The notes below the pieces were generated by a model. That model was given only the letters and a program-made list of their open reading frames with translations, searched no databases and was not told the DNA's origin. From NCBI RefSeq assembly GCF_018919145.1, contig NZ_JAHLQJ010000008.1:124001-188000 (forward strand): 64,000 nucleotides of DNA, read 5' to 3'. Source of the DNA: Paenibacillus brevis (GTDB lineage: Bacteria > Bacillota > Bacilli > Paenibacillales > Paenibacillaceae). Within the stretch, counting starts at the first letter, position 1. Each line of letters begins with the position of its first letter. The translations under genes and the position numbers were made by a program. Below are positions 34,343-45,505 of this stretch, in pieces.

Positions 34343-35032
34343 TTGCAGAGAGTGATTTGGTTTGACTTAGGGTATACGCTGGTTTACTGGAATCGGGAAG
34401 AGCTGTATCAAGAACATCTCCAACAGCTTGGTATTGAAAAATCATTAGATGAGCTGCTGATGGCTTATCACCTTACGGACAAGCATTTTATGAAGAATTT
34501 TCCGGGATTGCTCGGAAAAGATCGAAATCATTGGACGGAACCGTATTACAGAATGATCAACCGCTTTTTGCAAATTGATGAACATACGGAATTGCTTACT
34601 TCCAAGGAAGAACGTAAGGGGCGCCCCGAATGGAAGGCGTTTGAGGCAACACATTCGACGCTCGCACAGTTGAAGAAGGAAGGCTGTCAGATTGGACTGA
34701 TTTCCAACTGGAATTTGACCGCAAGAGAGGTGCTGGAGAATACAGGAATTATGCCGTATCTGGATTACGTCGTTATTTCATCCGAGGTTAATATCGAGAA
34801 GCCGGACGAACGGATTTTCCGTCATGCACTTGAATTGGCAGGGGTTCAGGCAAGCCAGTGCCTCATGGTGGGCGATAATTATTACGATGATATCATCGGA
34901 TGCCGGCAAGTCGGCATGGAGGGCATTCTTATCAATCCGTATGCCAAGCAAGGAATCGAAGAAATCCATGATGTTGAAGTGATTTCCTCAATTCATGATT
35001 TATCCGCCCTCGTTTTTGGAGGTAAAACTTGA
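34343..35032 (+). CDS. HAD family hydrolase
   Basis: A 229-residue haloacid-dehalogenase-fold phosphatase. Motif I is FDLGYTL near residue 6 (DxG form, as in the FDLGNVL group), motif II LISNW near residue 120, motif III EKPDERIF near residue 150 and motif IV VGDNYYDD near residue 175. It would dephosphorylate a small metabolite. I choose the TTG at 34343 with AGGAGGGG 5 bases upstream; an in-frame start at 34280 would add 21 unlikely residues. It is the first gene of an operon continuing into an RpiR regulator and an oligopeptide-type importer. Confidence 0.88.
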   Translation: MQRVIWFDLGYTLVYWNREELYQEHLQQLGIEKSLDELLMAYHLTDKHFMKNFPGLLGKDRNHWTEPYYRMINRFLQIDEHTELLTSKEERKGRPEWKAFEATHSTLAQLKKEGCQIGLISNWNLTAREVLENTGIMPYLDYVVISSEVNIEKPDERIFRHALELAGVQASQCLMVGDNYYDDIIGCRQVGMEGILINPYAKQGIEEIHDVEVISSIHDLSALVFGGKT

Positions 35033-35050
35033 TAAAGGATCTATAGTTGA

Positions 35051-35896
35051 ATGGAAAATATCACAGGGCTAATTCAAACTAAATACGATCAATTGAGCAG
35101 CTCGCAAAAGAAGACGGCATATTACATTCTCGAAAATCTGCAGGATGCGGCCATCTCTTCCGCTCAAAAAATTGCGGCCGCCTCAGACGTGTCGGAAGCG
35201 ACCGTACACAGGCTTGCACAAAAGCTTGGCTTCGATAGTTTCATGGTGCTGAAAAAAGAGCTTCGAAACGATTTGCGGAAAAAGACCCGGGCGATCAATA
35301 ACCTGGAATCCATCTCCACGGTGAAGGATGATTCCTGGTTAAACAGTCACTTTTATCTGGAAGCCGAAAACATTCTGGAAACCAGTAAAGAAATATCTAC
35401 GGAAGAGATCAAGAGCGCCGCAACACTCATTCTCGATGCGAAGACCGTCTGGGTGGGGGGATGGCGAATGGGATTATCGGTTACCTCCTACATGTCCTTT
35501 ATTCTGAACTACATGCTGGGAAACAGTTATTTGATCCCTCAGGGTGAGGTTGCCGAATATTTGGCCCGATTCTCCGAAGGGGATGTCGTCTTTCTGTGTT
35601 CCTTCCCTCGATATAACAAAGTAATTACGGAAGTCGCCGAGTTTGCTAAAGAAAGAAGCCTGAAGGTCATTGCGATCACCGATTCACCGGTTTCACCCAT
35701 TTGCAAATATGCCGACGTTGTCTTTATCGCCAAGTCTGCTTCCAAGAGCTTTGTCGATTCCTATACGGCCGCGGTATCTGTGTGCAATGCAATTGTTAAT
35801 GAAGTCTCTTATCTAGGAAAAGAAAGAGTCCGAGAGCATATTGAAAAAGTCGAAGACCATTACCTCAGCTTTAAAGAGCTTCAGAACAAATTTTAA
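35051..35896 (+). CDS. RpiR/MurR family transcriptional regulator (HTH + SIS)
   Basis: A 281-residue regulator with an N-terminal RpiR helix-turn-helix (IAAASDVSEATVHRLAQKLGF, residues ~40-60) and a C-terminal SIS sugar-phosphate-binding domain (VWVGGWRMGLSVTSYMSF near residue 135; VVFLCSFPRYNKVITEVAEFAK near residue 180; VIAITDSPVSPICKYAD near residue 207). Family members respond to phosphosugars. It begins 18 bases after the HAD gene and precedes the binding-protein gene by 22 bases, so it probably controls this operon. Confidence 0.92.
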   Translation: MENITGLIQTKYDQLSSSQKKTAYYILENLQDAAISSAQKIAAASDVSEATVHRLAQKLGFDSFMVLKKELRNDLRKKTRAINNLESISTVKDDSWLNSHFYLEAENILETSKEISTEEIKSAATLILDAKTVWVGGWRMGLSVTSYMSFILNYMLGNSYLIPQGEVAEYLARFSEGDVVFLCSFPRYNKVITEVAEFAKERSLKVIAITDSPVSPICKYADVVFIAKSASKSFVDSYTAAVSVCNAIVNEVSYLGKERVREHIEKVEDHYLSFKELQNKF

Positions 35897-35918
35897 AAAT
35901 ACGGCTATGGAGGTTACG

Positions 35919-37475
35919 ATGAAAAAACTTTTAAATGCGTTACCGGTCCTGATGATGGTTGCGATTCTTGCAGCATGCGGAAGCAACAATGGCGCGGCTT
36001 CGACGCCAGCTCCAACCAACAACACGGCTGCCGAGGGCTCGGAGGCAGAGGTTAAAGCGCCGGTAAAAACGGAATTGAAAATGGCTCTTACCGTGGATCC
36101 GGATGGACTCGATCCGCATCGAACAACTGCAGCCTCCACCTTTCAAATCACGAATAACATTTACGACACCTTGGTCAAAGTGTCCTTGGACGGTGAATTT
36201 GTTCCAGGCTTGGCCGAGGAATGGAAAGTATCCGAAGATGGATTAACGATTGCGTTCAAATTGCGGGAGGGCGTAAAATTCCACAACGGCCGTGAGATGA
36301 CCGCGGAAGATGTGAAGTTCTCCTTCGAACGCTTGAAGGGCGAGGAAAGTCCGCGGGCCGGAGACTTTGCCAATATCGTAAGCATTACTGCTGTGGACCA
36401 TTACAATATTGAATTTGTAACAAAAGCGCTTGATGTTGCTTTGGTCTCCCAGTTCGCCTATCCATGGACCGCGATTGTTCCGGAGGAAGCAGCAGAACAA
36501 CTAAGAAACAATCCGGTAGGTACAGGGCCGTTCAAGCTGGAGCAATGGGTCCCGCAGCAACAAATTGTTCTCACAAGAAATAACGACTATTTTACACCGG
36601 CGAAATTGGAAAAGGTCAGCTTCATTATGATGCCGGATGCAACTTCGCAAATTACGGCTCTGCAAAGCGGTGAACTGGATATTATTAGCGTTAGCGGTGA
36701 CGCCGTGCCCCAGTTCGAGAATAATTCGGATTATAGCATTATCGAGACTCAAGCAAACGCCGTGCAAGTGATGGCGATGAACCTGGACAATGAAGCTCTC
36801 TCGGATGCCCGCGTAAGACAAGCCATCAATTATGCAGTGGATAAACAAGCCCTGATTGATACCGTTTGGTGGGGCTATGGACAAGAAATCGGATCCCATT
36901 ATCCGCCTATGCTGAAAGAGTACCTGGATACAAATGAGGCCATCATTTACGATCCTGAAAAAGCAAAACAACTGCTTGAAGAGGCCGGATATGCCCAGGG
37001 CTTAACTCTGGAAATGTACCTGCCGAGCTCTTATCCAAACTATGTTGCTGCAGGGCAGGTGATTGCCGACCAGCTGAAAAAAGTTGGATTAACGATTAAT
37101 ATTCATACGGTAGAATGGGGCTTTTGGCTGAGCGATGTGTATACGGGCAGAAAATATGACCTGACCGTTACCGGCCATACCGGAAGACTTGATCCTTATG
37201 CATTGCTTGCTCGCTACCATTCCGAAAGCAAAGAAAACTATATGAACTATAAGAACGAACGGGTCGATGAAATTCTAACCCAGGTTCAGCAAGAGCGCGA
37301 TGAACAACAACGGTTGGAGCTCTATCAGGAATTGCAGCAAATTCTCGCTGAAGATGTCCCGGCGCTGTACATTCAATCCCCGATCGGCTTGACTGTAACA
37401 GCAGCTAATGTCGCGGGATATCAATCTTATCCGATTGATATTTATGAAATGAAGGATGTCTATTTCACGAATTAA
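35919..37475 (+). CDS. Oligopeptide/dipeptide-type ABC solute-binding lipoprotein (SBP_bac_5)
   Basis: A 518-residue lipoprotein with lipobox LAAC (Cys near residue 20) and the family-5 fold: DPDGLDPHRTTAAST near residue 60, GLTIAFKLREGVKFHNGREM near residue 110, VGTGPFKLEQW near residue 195 and ARVRQAINYAVDKQALID near residue 300. It binds a peptide-like or glycoconjugate ligand outside the cell. GGAGG is 5 bases before ATG 35919; in-frame codons back to 35841 overlap the regulator and are unlikely. A hairpin separates it from the permease genes. Confidence 0.93.
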   Translation: MKKLLNALPVLMMVAILAACGSNNGAASTPAPTNNTAAEGSEAEVKAPVKTELKMALTVDPDGLDPHRTTAASTFQITNNIYDTLVKVSLDGEFVPGLAEEWKVSEDGLTIAFKLREGVKFHNGREMTAEDVKFSFERLKGEESPRAGDFANIVSITAVDHYNIEFVTKALDVALVSQFAYPWTAIVPEEAAEQLRNNPVGTGPFKLEQWVPQQQIVLTRNNDYFTPAKLEKVSFIMMPDATSQITALQSGELDIISVSGDAVPQFENNSDYSIIETQANAVQVMAMNLDNEALSDARVRQAINYAVDKQALIDTVWWGYGQEIGSHYPPMLKEYLDTNEAIIYDPEKAKQLLEEAGYAQGLTLEMYLPSSYPNYVAAGQVIADQLKKVGLTINIHTVEWGFWLSDVYTGRKYDLTVTGHTGRLDPYALLARYHSESKENYMNYKNERVDEILTQVQQERDEQQRLELYQELQQILAEDVPALYIQSPIGLTVTAANVAGYQSYPIDIYEMKDVYFTN

Positions 37476-37492
37476 TCGAGCTTTGTTTGATG

Positions 37493-37514
37493 AGCTCCTC
37501 TGCCTAGAGGAGCT
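37493..37514 (+). terminator. Intercistronic hairpin after binding-protein gene
   Basis: A perfect 9-bp stem AGCTCCTCT/AGAGGAGCT, loop GCCT, followed by TTCATAC only. Same placement as the hairpins at 16080 and 27753, so likely an attenuator or RNA-stability element. Confidence 0.6.
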
Positions 37515-37545
37515 TTCATACTTATTATGAAAAAAGAGGTTTGAG

Positions 37546-38505
37546 ATGGTTAAATACACAATCAATCGATTACTAAGCGGTGTTGTTGTGTTATTTGTAA
37601 TTTCGTGGATTACTTTCTTTGTATTAACCGTCATCCCGGGAGATGCGGCTTTATTATCGCTCGGAACCGATGCGACACCGGAACGGCTGGAGGCATTGCG
37701 GGAATCGATGGGACTGAACCAGCCGTGGTATGAACGTTACTTCTCCTGGCTAACTCATTTCCTGGCCGGTGATTGGGGCAACTCATTGTTCTTCGGTGAG
37801 GAAGTTTTGACGCTGATTATGCAAAGGTTGATGATAACCGTTTCTTTGGCCGTATTTTCCTTACTGTTAGCGATACCGGTTGCTGCAATCATAGGGATCT
37901 TGTCTGCCATATATCAGGATAAGTGGATTGATCGGTTAGCACGAACGGTTATGCAGTTGGGAGACGCCATCCCGCAGTTTTGGCTTGCTCTAATTTTTCT
38001 TGTTTTCTTTTCCGGAAAGCTGGGTTGGTTTCCGGTCCCTGGATTCATTCCTGTTGAAGAGGGCTGGTGGAGAAGTATCCAATCCTTGCTGCTACCCTCG
38101 ATCGTGGTGGCGATTGGTTTGGTCGGCTATCTGATCCGGATCATCCGAAGCTCGATGCTTAGTGCTCTGGAGCAGGATTTTATGCTGATGACACGAGTTA
38201 ATGGGTTATCGAGCGCACAAGCGGTCTTCAAGTACGCATTGCGAAGTGCGGTTATCGCTCCGGTTACGACGATTTTGATGCAGCTTGCCGGATTGCTGGC
38301 CGGTACTGTGTTAGTAGAAAGTATATTCGCCCTCCCGGGAGTTGGACGTCTGTTATTGGTCGCCGTTGAGCAGCGGGATGTTATCCTTTTACAAGGAACG
38401 GTTATGTTTATTACCGGCGTAGTAGTCTGCGTGAATTTTCTGGCAGATATTTTATATCGTGTGATCAATCCTATGATCCAATTCGGCGGTGAAAGAAATG
38501 CGTAA
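37546..38505 (+). CDS. Dpp/Opp-type ABC permease (OppB/DppB family)
   Basis: A 319-residue permease starting MVKYTINRLLSGVVVLFVIS, the usual DppB N-terminus, with GDAALLSLGTDATPERLEALRE in the periplasmic-type loop and the ATPase-docking segment VNGLSSAQAVFKYALRSAVI near residue 220. Six helices are expected. It forms the channel with the next permease, whose start overlaps its end. Confidence 0.94.
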   Translation: MVKYTINRLLSGVVVLFVISWITFFVLTVIPGDAALLSLGTDATPERLEALRESMGLNQPWYERYFSWLTHFLAGDWGNSLFFGEEVLTLIMQRLMITVSLAVFSLLLAIPVAAIIGILSAIYQDKWIDRLARTVMQLGDAIPQFWLALIFLVFFSGKLGWFPVPGFIPVEEGWWRSIQSLLLPSIVVAIGLVGYLIRIIRSSMLSALEQDFMLMTRVNGLSSAQAVFKYALRSAVIAPVTTILMQLAGLLAGTVLVESIFALPGVGRLLLVAVEQRDVILLQGTVMFITGVVVCVNFLADILYRVINPMIQFGGERNA

Positions 38506-39319
38506 AGGGAAAAACAATCGGCTCGTCCTGCTTGGGATCGCCTTGGTCAGCATGGTGGTGTTGCTTTGTCTAATTTCATTTATTTATCTTCCGCATGATC
38601 CTAATAATATGAATACGTTAGATCGGCTGCATCGCCCCAGCGGGGAATATTTCCTGGGTACGGACCAGTTTGGCCGCGATATATTAAGCCGCATTATGGT
38701 ATCAACGAGATACGCTTTACTCGTCGGTCTGGTGTCCGTTTCCGTCGGCGCCAGCATTGGTGTCGTGATCGGTTCAATCGGCGGCATTGCCAAAGGTGTA
38801 TTGCAAAGTGTGATCATGCGGATTATTGATGGATTCATGGCGTTTCCGGGGATGCTTCTTGCATTGATGCTGGTTGCTGTAACAGGGAAAGGGCTATGGA
38901 ATTCGGTGCTTGCGATTGCGATTTTTATGATACCTACCTATGCCAGATTAGCCTATTCACTTGTTATAGATCAGAAAAACGAATTGTATATCAAGGCAGC
39001 CAAAAGCTATGGGGCAACTCCTTTGCGTATTATTGGGAAGCATATCCTGCCTTCCATGCTGCCCAAATTAATCACGCAATTTTCATCGAGCATTGGCGGA
39101 GCGATCCTGCTCGAATCCTCGCTGTCATTTTTGGGACTCGGTGTACAGCCGCCGAATGCGAGTCTGGGTCTGATGCTGAGTGAATCCCGCCAATTTACAT
39201 TGAGCTACCCGTATTTGGCGATTCCCTCCGGCATTGTTTTAGTCATTGCGATTTTAGGATTCAATTTGATCGGAGATGCGTTGAATGATTACACCGTGGG
39301 GAGGAGAACGTCGGCATGA
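38498..39319 (+). CDS. Dpp/Opp-type ABC permease (OppC/DppC family)
   Basis: A 273-residue permease with the signature GTDQFGRDILSRIMVSTRYALLVG near residue 50 and the docking segment SYGATPLRIIGKHILPSMLP near residue 170, ending NLIGDALNDYTVGRRTSA. The ATG at 38498 overlaps the previous gene; a GTG at 38489 is an alternative start. It pairs with the preceding permease. Confidence 0.94.
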   Translation: MRKGKNNRLVLLGIALVSMVVLLCLISFIYLPHDPNNMNTLDRLHRPSGEYFLGTDQFGRDILSRIMVSTRYALLVGLVSVSVGASIGVVIGSIGGIAKGVLQSVIMRIIDGFMAFPGMLLALMLVAVTGKGLWNSVLAIAIFMIPTYARLAYSLVIDQKNELYIKAAKSYGATPLRIIGKHILPSMLPKLITQFSSSIGGAILLESSLSFLGLGVQPPNASLGLMLSESRQFTLSYPYLAIPSGIVLVIAILGFNLIGDALNDYTVGRRTSA

Positions 39320-40098
39320 GCTCCAAGCTAATGGAAGTAAGAGGGCTGACCATTAAGGATTCATCAGGCACCGTCCTGGTGGAGAATGTTTCCCTAGAAC
39401 TGAATGACAAGGAGTTTGTCGGGATTGTCGGGGAGTCCGGCTCCGGAAAGTCATTGACCACACAAGCCATCTTAAATGTATTGCCGAAAAGCTTGCAGGC
39501 GGAATACAAACAATTGGCCTTGATGGACCGGAGCGTGGAAGGGCTGGATGCCGCACAGATTCGTGCCTTGGTCGGCCGCGAAATCGGCTTTGTTCCGCAA
39601 AACACCGTATCCTTCCTGCATCCTTTGATCAAAATCAAGCATCAAATCGGCGATGCTTACATGCGTCACATGAAAAAAAGCAGGAAAGATGCCTATGCCA
39701 AGGCTTGCCGCTTGCTATCCAAAGTCGGTATCAAGGACCCGGACAGGGTGATGAATGCGTATCCTTTTCAAATTTCGGGCGGCATGAAGCAACGCGTCAA
39801 TATTGCATTGGCTTTGATGACCGACCCTAAAGCAATTATTGCCGATGAACCGACCACGGCCTTGGATACCGTTATTCAGAGACAGGTCATGGATCTGTTC
39901 GATACGATGAATAGACTAGAGGGGGTCCCGATCCTGTTCATATCGCATGATTTGAACATCATTCGAAGGTACTGCAGCCGTGTTTACGTCATGTATAAAG
40001 GCAAGCTTGTTGAGTCCGGCAGCACCGAGCTGGTCTTTTCACAGCCCAAGCATCCGTACACAAGGCAATTGTTGGACTCTACCATGACCATCAAATAG
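39316..40098 (+). CDS. Dpp/Opp-type ABC ATPase (OppD-like, short)
   Basis: A 260-residue ATPase with Walker A GESGSGKS near residue 40, signature ISGGMKQR near residue 154, Walker B AIIADEPTTALD and the H-loop ISHD. It is about 60-70 residues shorter than classic OppD/DppD because the C-terminal oligopeptide/Fe-S extension is missing after KHPYTRQLLDS. GGGAGGAG precedes the ATG, which overlaps the permease stop (ATGA). It powers the importer with the next ATPase. Confidence 0.93.
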   Translation: MSSKLMEVRGLTIKDSSGTVLVENVSLELNDKEFVGIVGESGSGKSLTTQAILNVLPKSLQAEYKQLALMDRSVEGLDAAQIRALVGREIGFVPQNTVSFLHPLIKIKHQIGDAYMRHMKKSRKDAYAKACRLLSKVGIKDPDRVMNAYPFQISGGMKQRVNIALALMTDPKAIIADEPTTALDTVIQRQVMDLFDTMNRLEGVPILFISHDLNIIRRYCSRVYVMYKGKLVESGSTELVFSQPKHPYTRQLLDSTMTIK

Positions 40099-40145
40099 GC
40101 TACAGCCTCGATAGGGAAAATTGCTTCCGTAAGGAGGACTATGAT

Positions 40146-40958
40146 ATGGATATGATTATTGAAGCGAAGGATATTGTGAAGACCTTCAAATTAAAAAAGC
40201 AAAGCATCTTTGATAAACAAGCCTATTTCACCGCGGTCGATCGCGTTTCGGTTCGGATTCCAAGAAAGAAAACAGTGGGGGTAGTCGGCGAATCGGGTTC
40301 GGGCAAATCGACGTTTGCCGAGATTGTCGGGAATTTGCAGCAGCCTACATCTGGAGAAATTCTATATTACGGCAAGAACATTAAGGAGCTATCCAAAGCA
40401 GAATATAAGAAATACCGAAGCAATGTGCAGTTTATTTTCCAGAGCGCCAAGGAGTCTTTAAACCCGCATCTCTCAATTAAAGAAGTGTTGATGGAGCCTT
40501 TGAAAATTGCAAGCGATAGCTTTGATGCCAACGCAGCTCTCCATCAAATCAAGGAAATGCTGCATAGAGTAAAGCTGGAAGACAGCATTCTCAACAAGCA
40601 TGCAACTGAAATTAGCGGAGGTCAAGCACAGCGGGTGGCCATTGCCAGGTCTTTGTTGCTGAAGCCGCAGCTTATCGTCTGCGATGAATCCGTCTCGGCC
40701 CTGGACGTGTCGGTTCAGAAGCAAATTCTCGATTTGCTGTTGGAATTGCAAAGAGAGCTTGAAATTTCCTACCTATTTATTACTCATGATATTGGTGTTG
40801 TTAATTATATGTCTGATTCTATAATGGTGATGAAGCACGGGAAAATGGTCGAGCAAGGGACCAAAGAGGAAGTGCTCTTTGCGCCGAAGGACGAGTATAC
40901 CCAGACCCTGGTCTCCAGTTCATTTTTGTTCGATAAGGAGAGTAATTATGCAATGTAG
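40146..40958 (+). CDS. Dpp/Opp-type ABC ATPase (OppF-like, short)
   Basis: A 270-residue ATPase with Walker A GESGSGKST near residue 50, signature ISGGQAQR near residue 157 and Walker B LIVCDESVSALD, H-loop FITHD. Like its partner it lacks the usual C-terminal extension, ending shortly after YTQTLVSSSF. AAGGAGG lies 8 bases before the ATG. Its 3' end overlaps the start of the metallo-hydrolase gene by 11 bases. Confidence 0.93.
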   Translation: MDMIIEAKDIVKTFKLKKQSIFDKQAYFTAVDRVSVRIPRKKTVGVVGESGSGKSTFAEIVGNLQQPTSGEILYYGKNIKELSKAEYKKYRSNVQFIFQSAKESLNPHLSIKEVLMEPLKIASDSFDANAALHQIKEMLHRVKLEDSILNKHATEISGGQAQRVAIARSLLLKPQLIVCDESVSALDVSVQKQILDLLLELQRELEISYLFITHDIGVVNYMSDSIMVMKHGKMVEQGTKEEVLFAPKDEYTQTLVSSSFLFDKESNYAM

Positions 40959-41679
40959 AATCATCGGCATGTGGGGCGGCTTTCCGAAGCAAAATGGCCC
41001 TACATCAGGTTATTTGATTGAGCATCAAGGCTATACGGTTATGGTGGACTGCGGGAGCGGAGTCCTGGTTAAAGCCCAGGAATATATCGATTTGAATGAC
41101 ATTGAGCATGTGGTGCTGTCTCACTATCATTATGATCATAATGCCGATATTGGAGCTTATCTGTATTCAAGGCTAGTGAACACTCAGATCGGGCGGGCGG
41201 ATAGGGTGTTAAACATTTATGGTCCGGAAAGCGAGAGCTTTCGTAAAGAGGTGGAGGGGATAATAGGGTCCCGTTTTGAAAGTTTCGATGCAACCACATC
41301 ACTGACATTAGGCCCATTTAGGTTTGAATTCAAGAAAAATGCACATACCGTTGAAGCTTATGCGATGAAGATCACCTGTGAAGATAAAGTGCTGGTCTAC
41401 ACCTCTGATACCATGTTTACGGAAGATTTAATTTCGTTTGCGCTGGAAGCAGATTTGTTGATAGCCGAATGCAGCTTGTATCATGGGACGGACGGATCGC
41501 GCATGGGTCATATGACATCCAAAGAAGCCGGAATATTGGCACACCGTTCCCATGCAAAAAAGGTCCTGCTGACGCACCTGCCGCATTACGGAAATTTGCA
41601 GGATTTATTGGCGGATGCCAAACAACAAGGAAACCGGAATGTTCATTTGGCAGAGCCGGGCATGTTGATAGAATTGTGA
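40948..41679 (+). CDS. MBL-fold metallo-hydrolase
   Basis: A 243-residue metallo-beta-lactamase-fold protein with the metal-binding motif LSHYHYDHNADIG (HxHxDH, residues ~54-60), CEDKVLVYTSDT near residue 145, ECSLYH near residue 175 and VLLTHLPHYGN near residue 210. This RNase Z/PhnP-like group contains phosphodiesterases and related hydrolases. I use ATG 40948, with AAGGAG 7 bases upstream. It is the last gene of the operon, overlapping the ATPase gene, so it may process the imported compound. Confidence 0.9.
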   Translation: MQCRIIGMWGGFPKQNGPTSGYLIEHQGYTVMVDCGSGVLVKAQEYIDLNDIEHVVLSHYHYDHNADIGAYLYSRLVNTQIGRADRVLNIYGPESESFRKEVEGIIGSRFESFDATTSLTLGPFRFEFKKNAHTVEAYAMKITCEDKVLVYTSDTMFTEDLISFALEADLLIAECSLYHGTDGSRMGHMTSKEAGILAHRSHAKKVLLTHLPHYGNLQDLLADAKQQGNRNVHLAEPGMLIEL

Positions 41680-41723
41680 GTGTGCAATGGGGTGGCCGCA
41701 CAAATGAATGTGTAGTGACGACA

Positions 41724-41752
41724 TTGACGCCAAGCTTTGATTTCTATATAAT
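41724..41752 (+). promoter_or_regulatory. Sigma-A promoter for leuS T-box transcript
   Basis: TTGACG (41724-41729), 17-base spacer, TATAAT (41747-41752). Near-consensus, directly before the T-box leader. Confidence 0.85.
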
Positions 41753-41784
41753 GGTTGTGATTAAATTGGATATTCAGAAGCAAT

Positions 41785-42022
41785 GATGAGGAGTAGTAAT
41801 TCAAGTTCTGCCACCCAGAGAGCCGGCGGTCTGGTGCAAGCCGGTTGGGGAATAAGAATGAACTCGCCTCGGAGTGATGATGCGAACCATCATCGTTTTA
41901 CCCGCGTTAAGGGTGTAAAGGGAGCGTTAGACAAAGGATGTCCGACGCTAACTAGGGTGGTACCACGGGAAACTTCCTCTCGTCCCTAGCGATGATACGC
42001 TAAGGATCGGGAGGTTTTTTTT
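41785..42022 (+). promoter_or_regulatory. T-box riboswitch (leucine) controlling leuS
   Basis: A tRNA-sensing leader. It has a long stem I, an AATAAGAATGAA AG-box segment followed by specifier codon CTC (Leu, 41863-41865), and the conserved T-box AGGGTGGTACCACGGG at 41954-41969. Uncharged tRNA-Leu pairs with it and favours the antiterminator, allowing leuS transcription. The competing terminator is at 41976-42022. Confidence 0.93.
41976..42022 (+). terminator. T-box regulated terminator
   Basis: CCTCTCGTCCCTAGCG pairs with CGCTAAGGATCGGGAGG, loop ATGATA, followed by eight T. It is the off-state of the leuS riboswitch. Confidence 0.9.
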
Positions 42023-42071
42023 ATTCCCTTCGATAGCTGGGTTGAATTATGTACTCTAGGGAGGACTAGAA

Positions 42072-44513
<2,442 letters not shown>

Positions 44514-44521
44514 AGCACGGT

Positions 44522-44579
44522 CAGGCAGGCCAGGCGTACATCCTTCAATGGGATGAACTAGACCTGACCTGCCTGTTTT
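44522..44579 (+). terminator. leuS terminator, 3' arm inside comER
   Basis: CAGGCAGGCCAGG (44522-44534) pairs, with one mismatch, with CCTGACCTGCCTG (44563-44575), followed by TTTTG. The right arm is the last codons of the convergent comER gene. Confidence 0.75.
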
Positions 44580-45394
44580 GTAAACAATTGATCCAGCTTG
44601 CTTAGATCCTCCTCATATTTGCGGTGTGTCGTCTCGATCAGTGCGCTGAACACATGCTGTAGACGGACTCTTAGCACAGCGATTCCCTCGGCGGTCACTC
44701 CCCCGGGAACCGCTACCCGGCGTTGCAGCTCTTCCGGAGAGAAGCCGCTCCCGGTAAGCAGCTTGCCTGTGCCATGCAGCATTTCTGCACCAAGCCTTAT
44801 CGCGTGGTGATACTCGAGGCCGGTATGTCTCGCAGCGGCCTCGGCCCATTCCTGAAGGATGAAGGCAATGAAGGCAGGACCGCAGCTCGAGATATCCGAT
44901 GCTATCCGCGTTTCGGATTCATCAATCACTACGGGCTCACTGATGGACGACATTAGTTGTTCAAGCAATAAGCGATCCTCGGGCAATATGCGCTGTCCAT
45001 AAATGCATAGCGATGCCCCGGACAAGGCAGAGTGTGTAATGCTCGGAATAATCTTGGCAATTTTGCACGGAATTCTTCCTTCAAGCATTTCGATCTGGAC
45101 AGGACTTGTTATTGACACGACGATCTGACTTTCATCCAGCACGTCAGCGATCTCAGCCAGAATAAGCGGATAATCCAGCGGCTTTACGCACAGGAAAATA
45201 ATCTGGCTCCCTGCAGCGGCTTCCACATTGCTGCTGACGGCTTGCAGTCCTGGATAACGCTTGGCCAGCCCGTCTGCTTTTTCCCGGGAACGATTGCTGG
45301 CACAAATAAAATGCGGGTGCAACGCACCGGAACGCAGGAAAGCTTCAATCAGCAAGCTTCCCATCGATCCAGTTCCGATGAAGGCTACTTTCAT
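44558..45394 (-). CDS. comER: ComER, pyrroline-5-carboxylate reductase-like late competence protein
   Basis: A 278-residue member of the ProC family with the Rossmann start KVAFIGTGSMGSLLIEAFL and the C-terminal dimer domain including SCGPAFIAFILQEWAEAA near residue 170 and VAVPGGVTAEG near residue 230. Being divergent from comEA identifies it as ComER rather than the biosynthetic ProC. In B. subtilis its role is not essential for competence and is linked to sporulation or biofilm. ATG 45394 follows GAAGGGGGAAC; an upstream TTG frame extension is unlikely. Confidence 0.9.
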   Translation of the reverse strand: MKVAFIGTGSMGSLLIEAFLRSGALHPHFICASNRSREKADGLAKRYPGLQAVSSNVEAAAGSQIIFLCVKPLDYPLILAEIADVLDESQIVVSITSPVQIEMLEGRIPCKIAKIIPSITHSALSGASLCIYGQRILPEDRLLLEQLMSSISEPVVIDESETRIASDISSCGPAFIAFILQEWAEAAARHTGLEYHHAIRLGAEMLHGTGKLLTGSGFSPEELQRRVAVPGGVTAEGIAVLRVRLQHVFSALIETTHRKYEEDLSKLDQLFTKQAGQV

Positions 45395-45505
45395 CCTTGT
45401 TCCCCCTTCCGTATGCAACCTCGTAATATATAACCTGATATAGTAGGTTTATGCTCACAGAATGCATATTCATGACTTATTTCATGGAAATTTTAAGGTC
45501 GGGGG

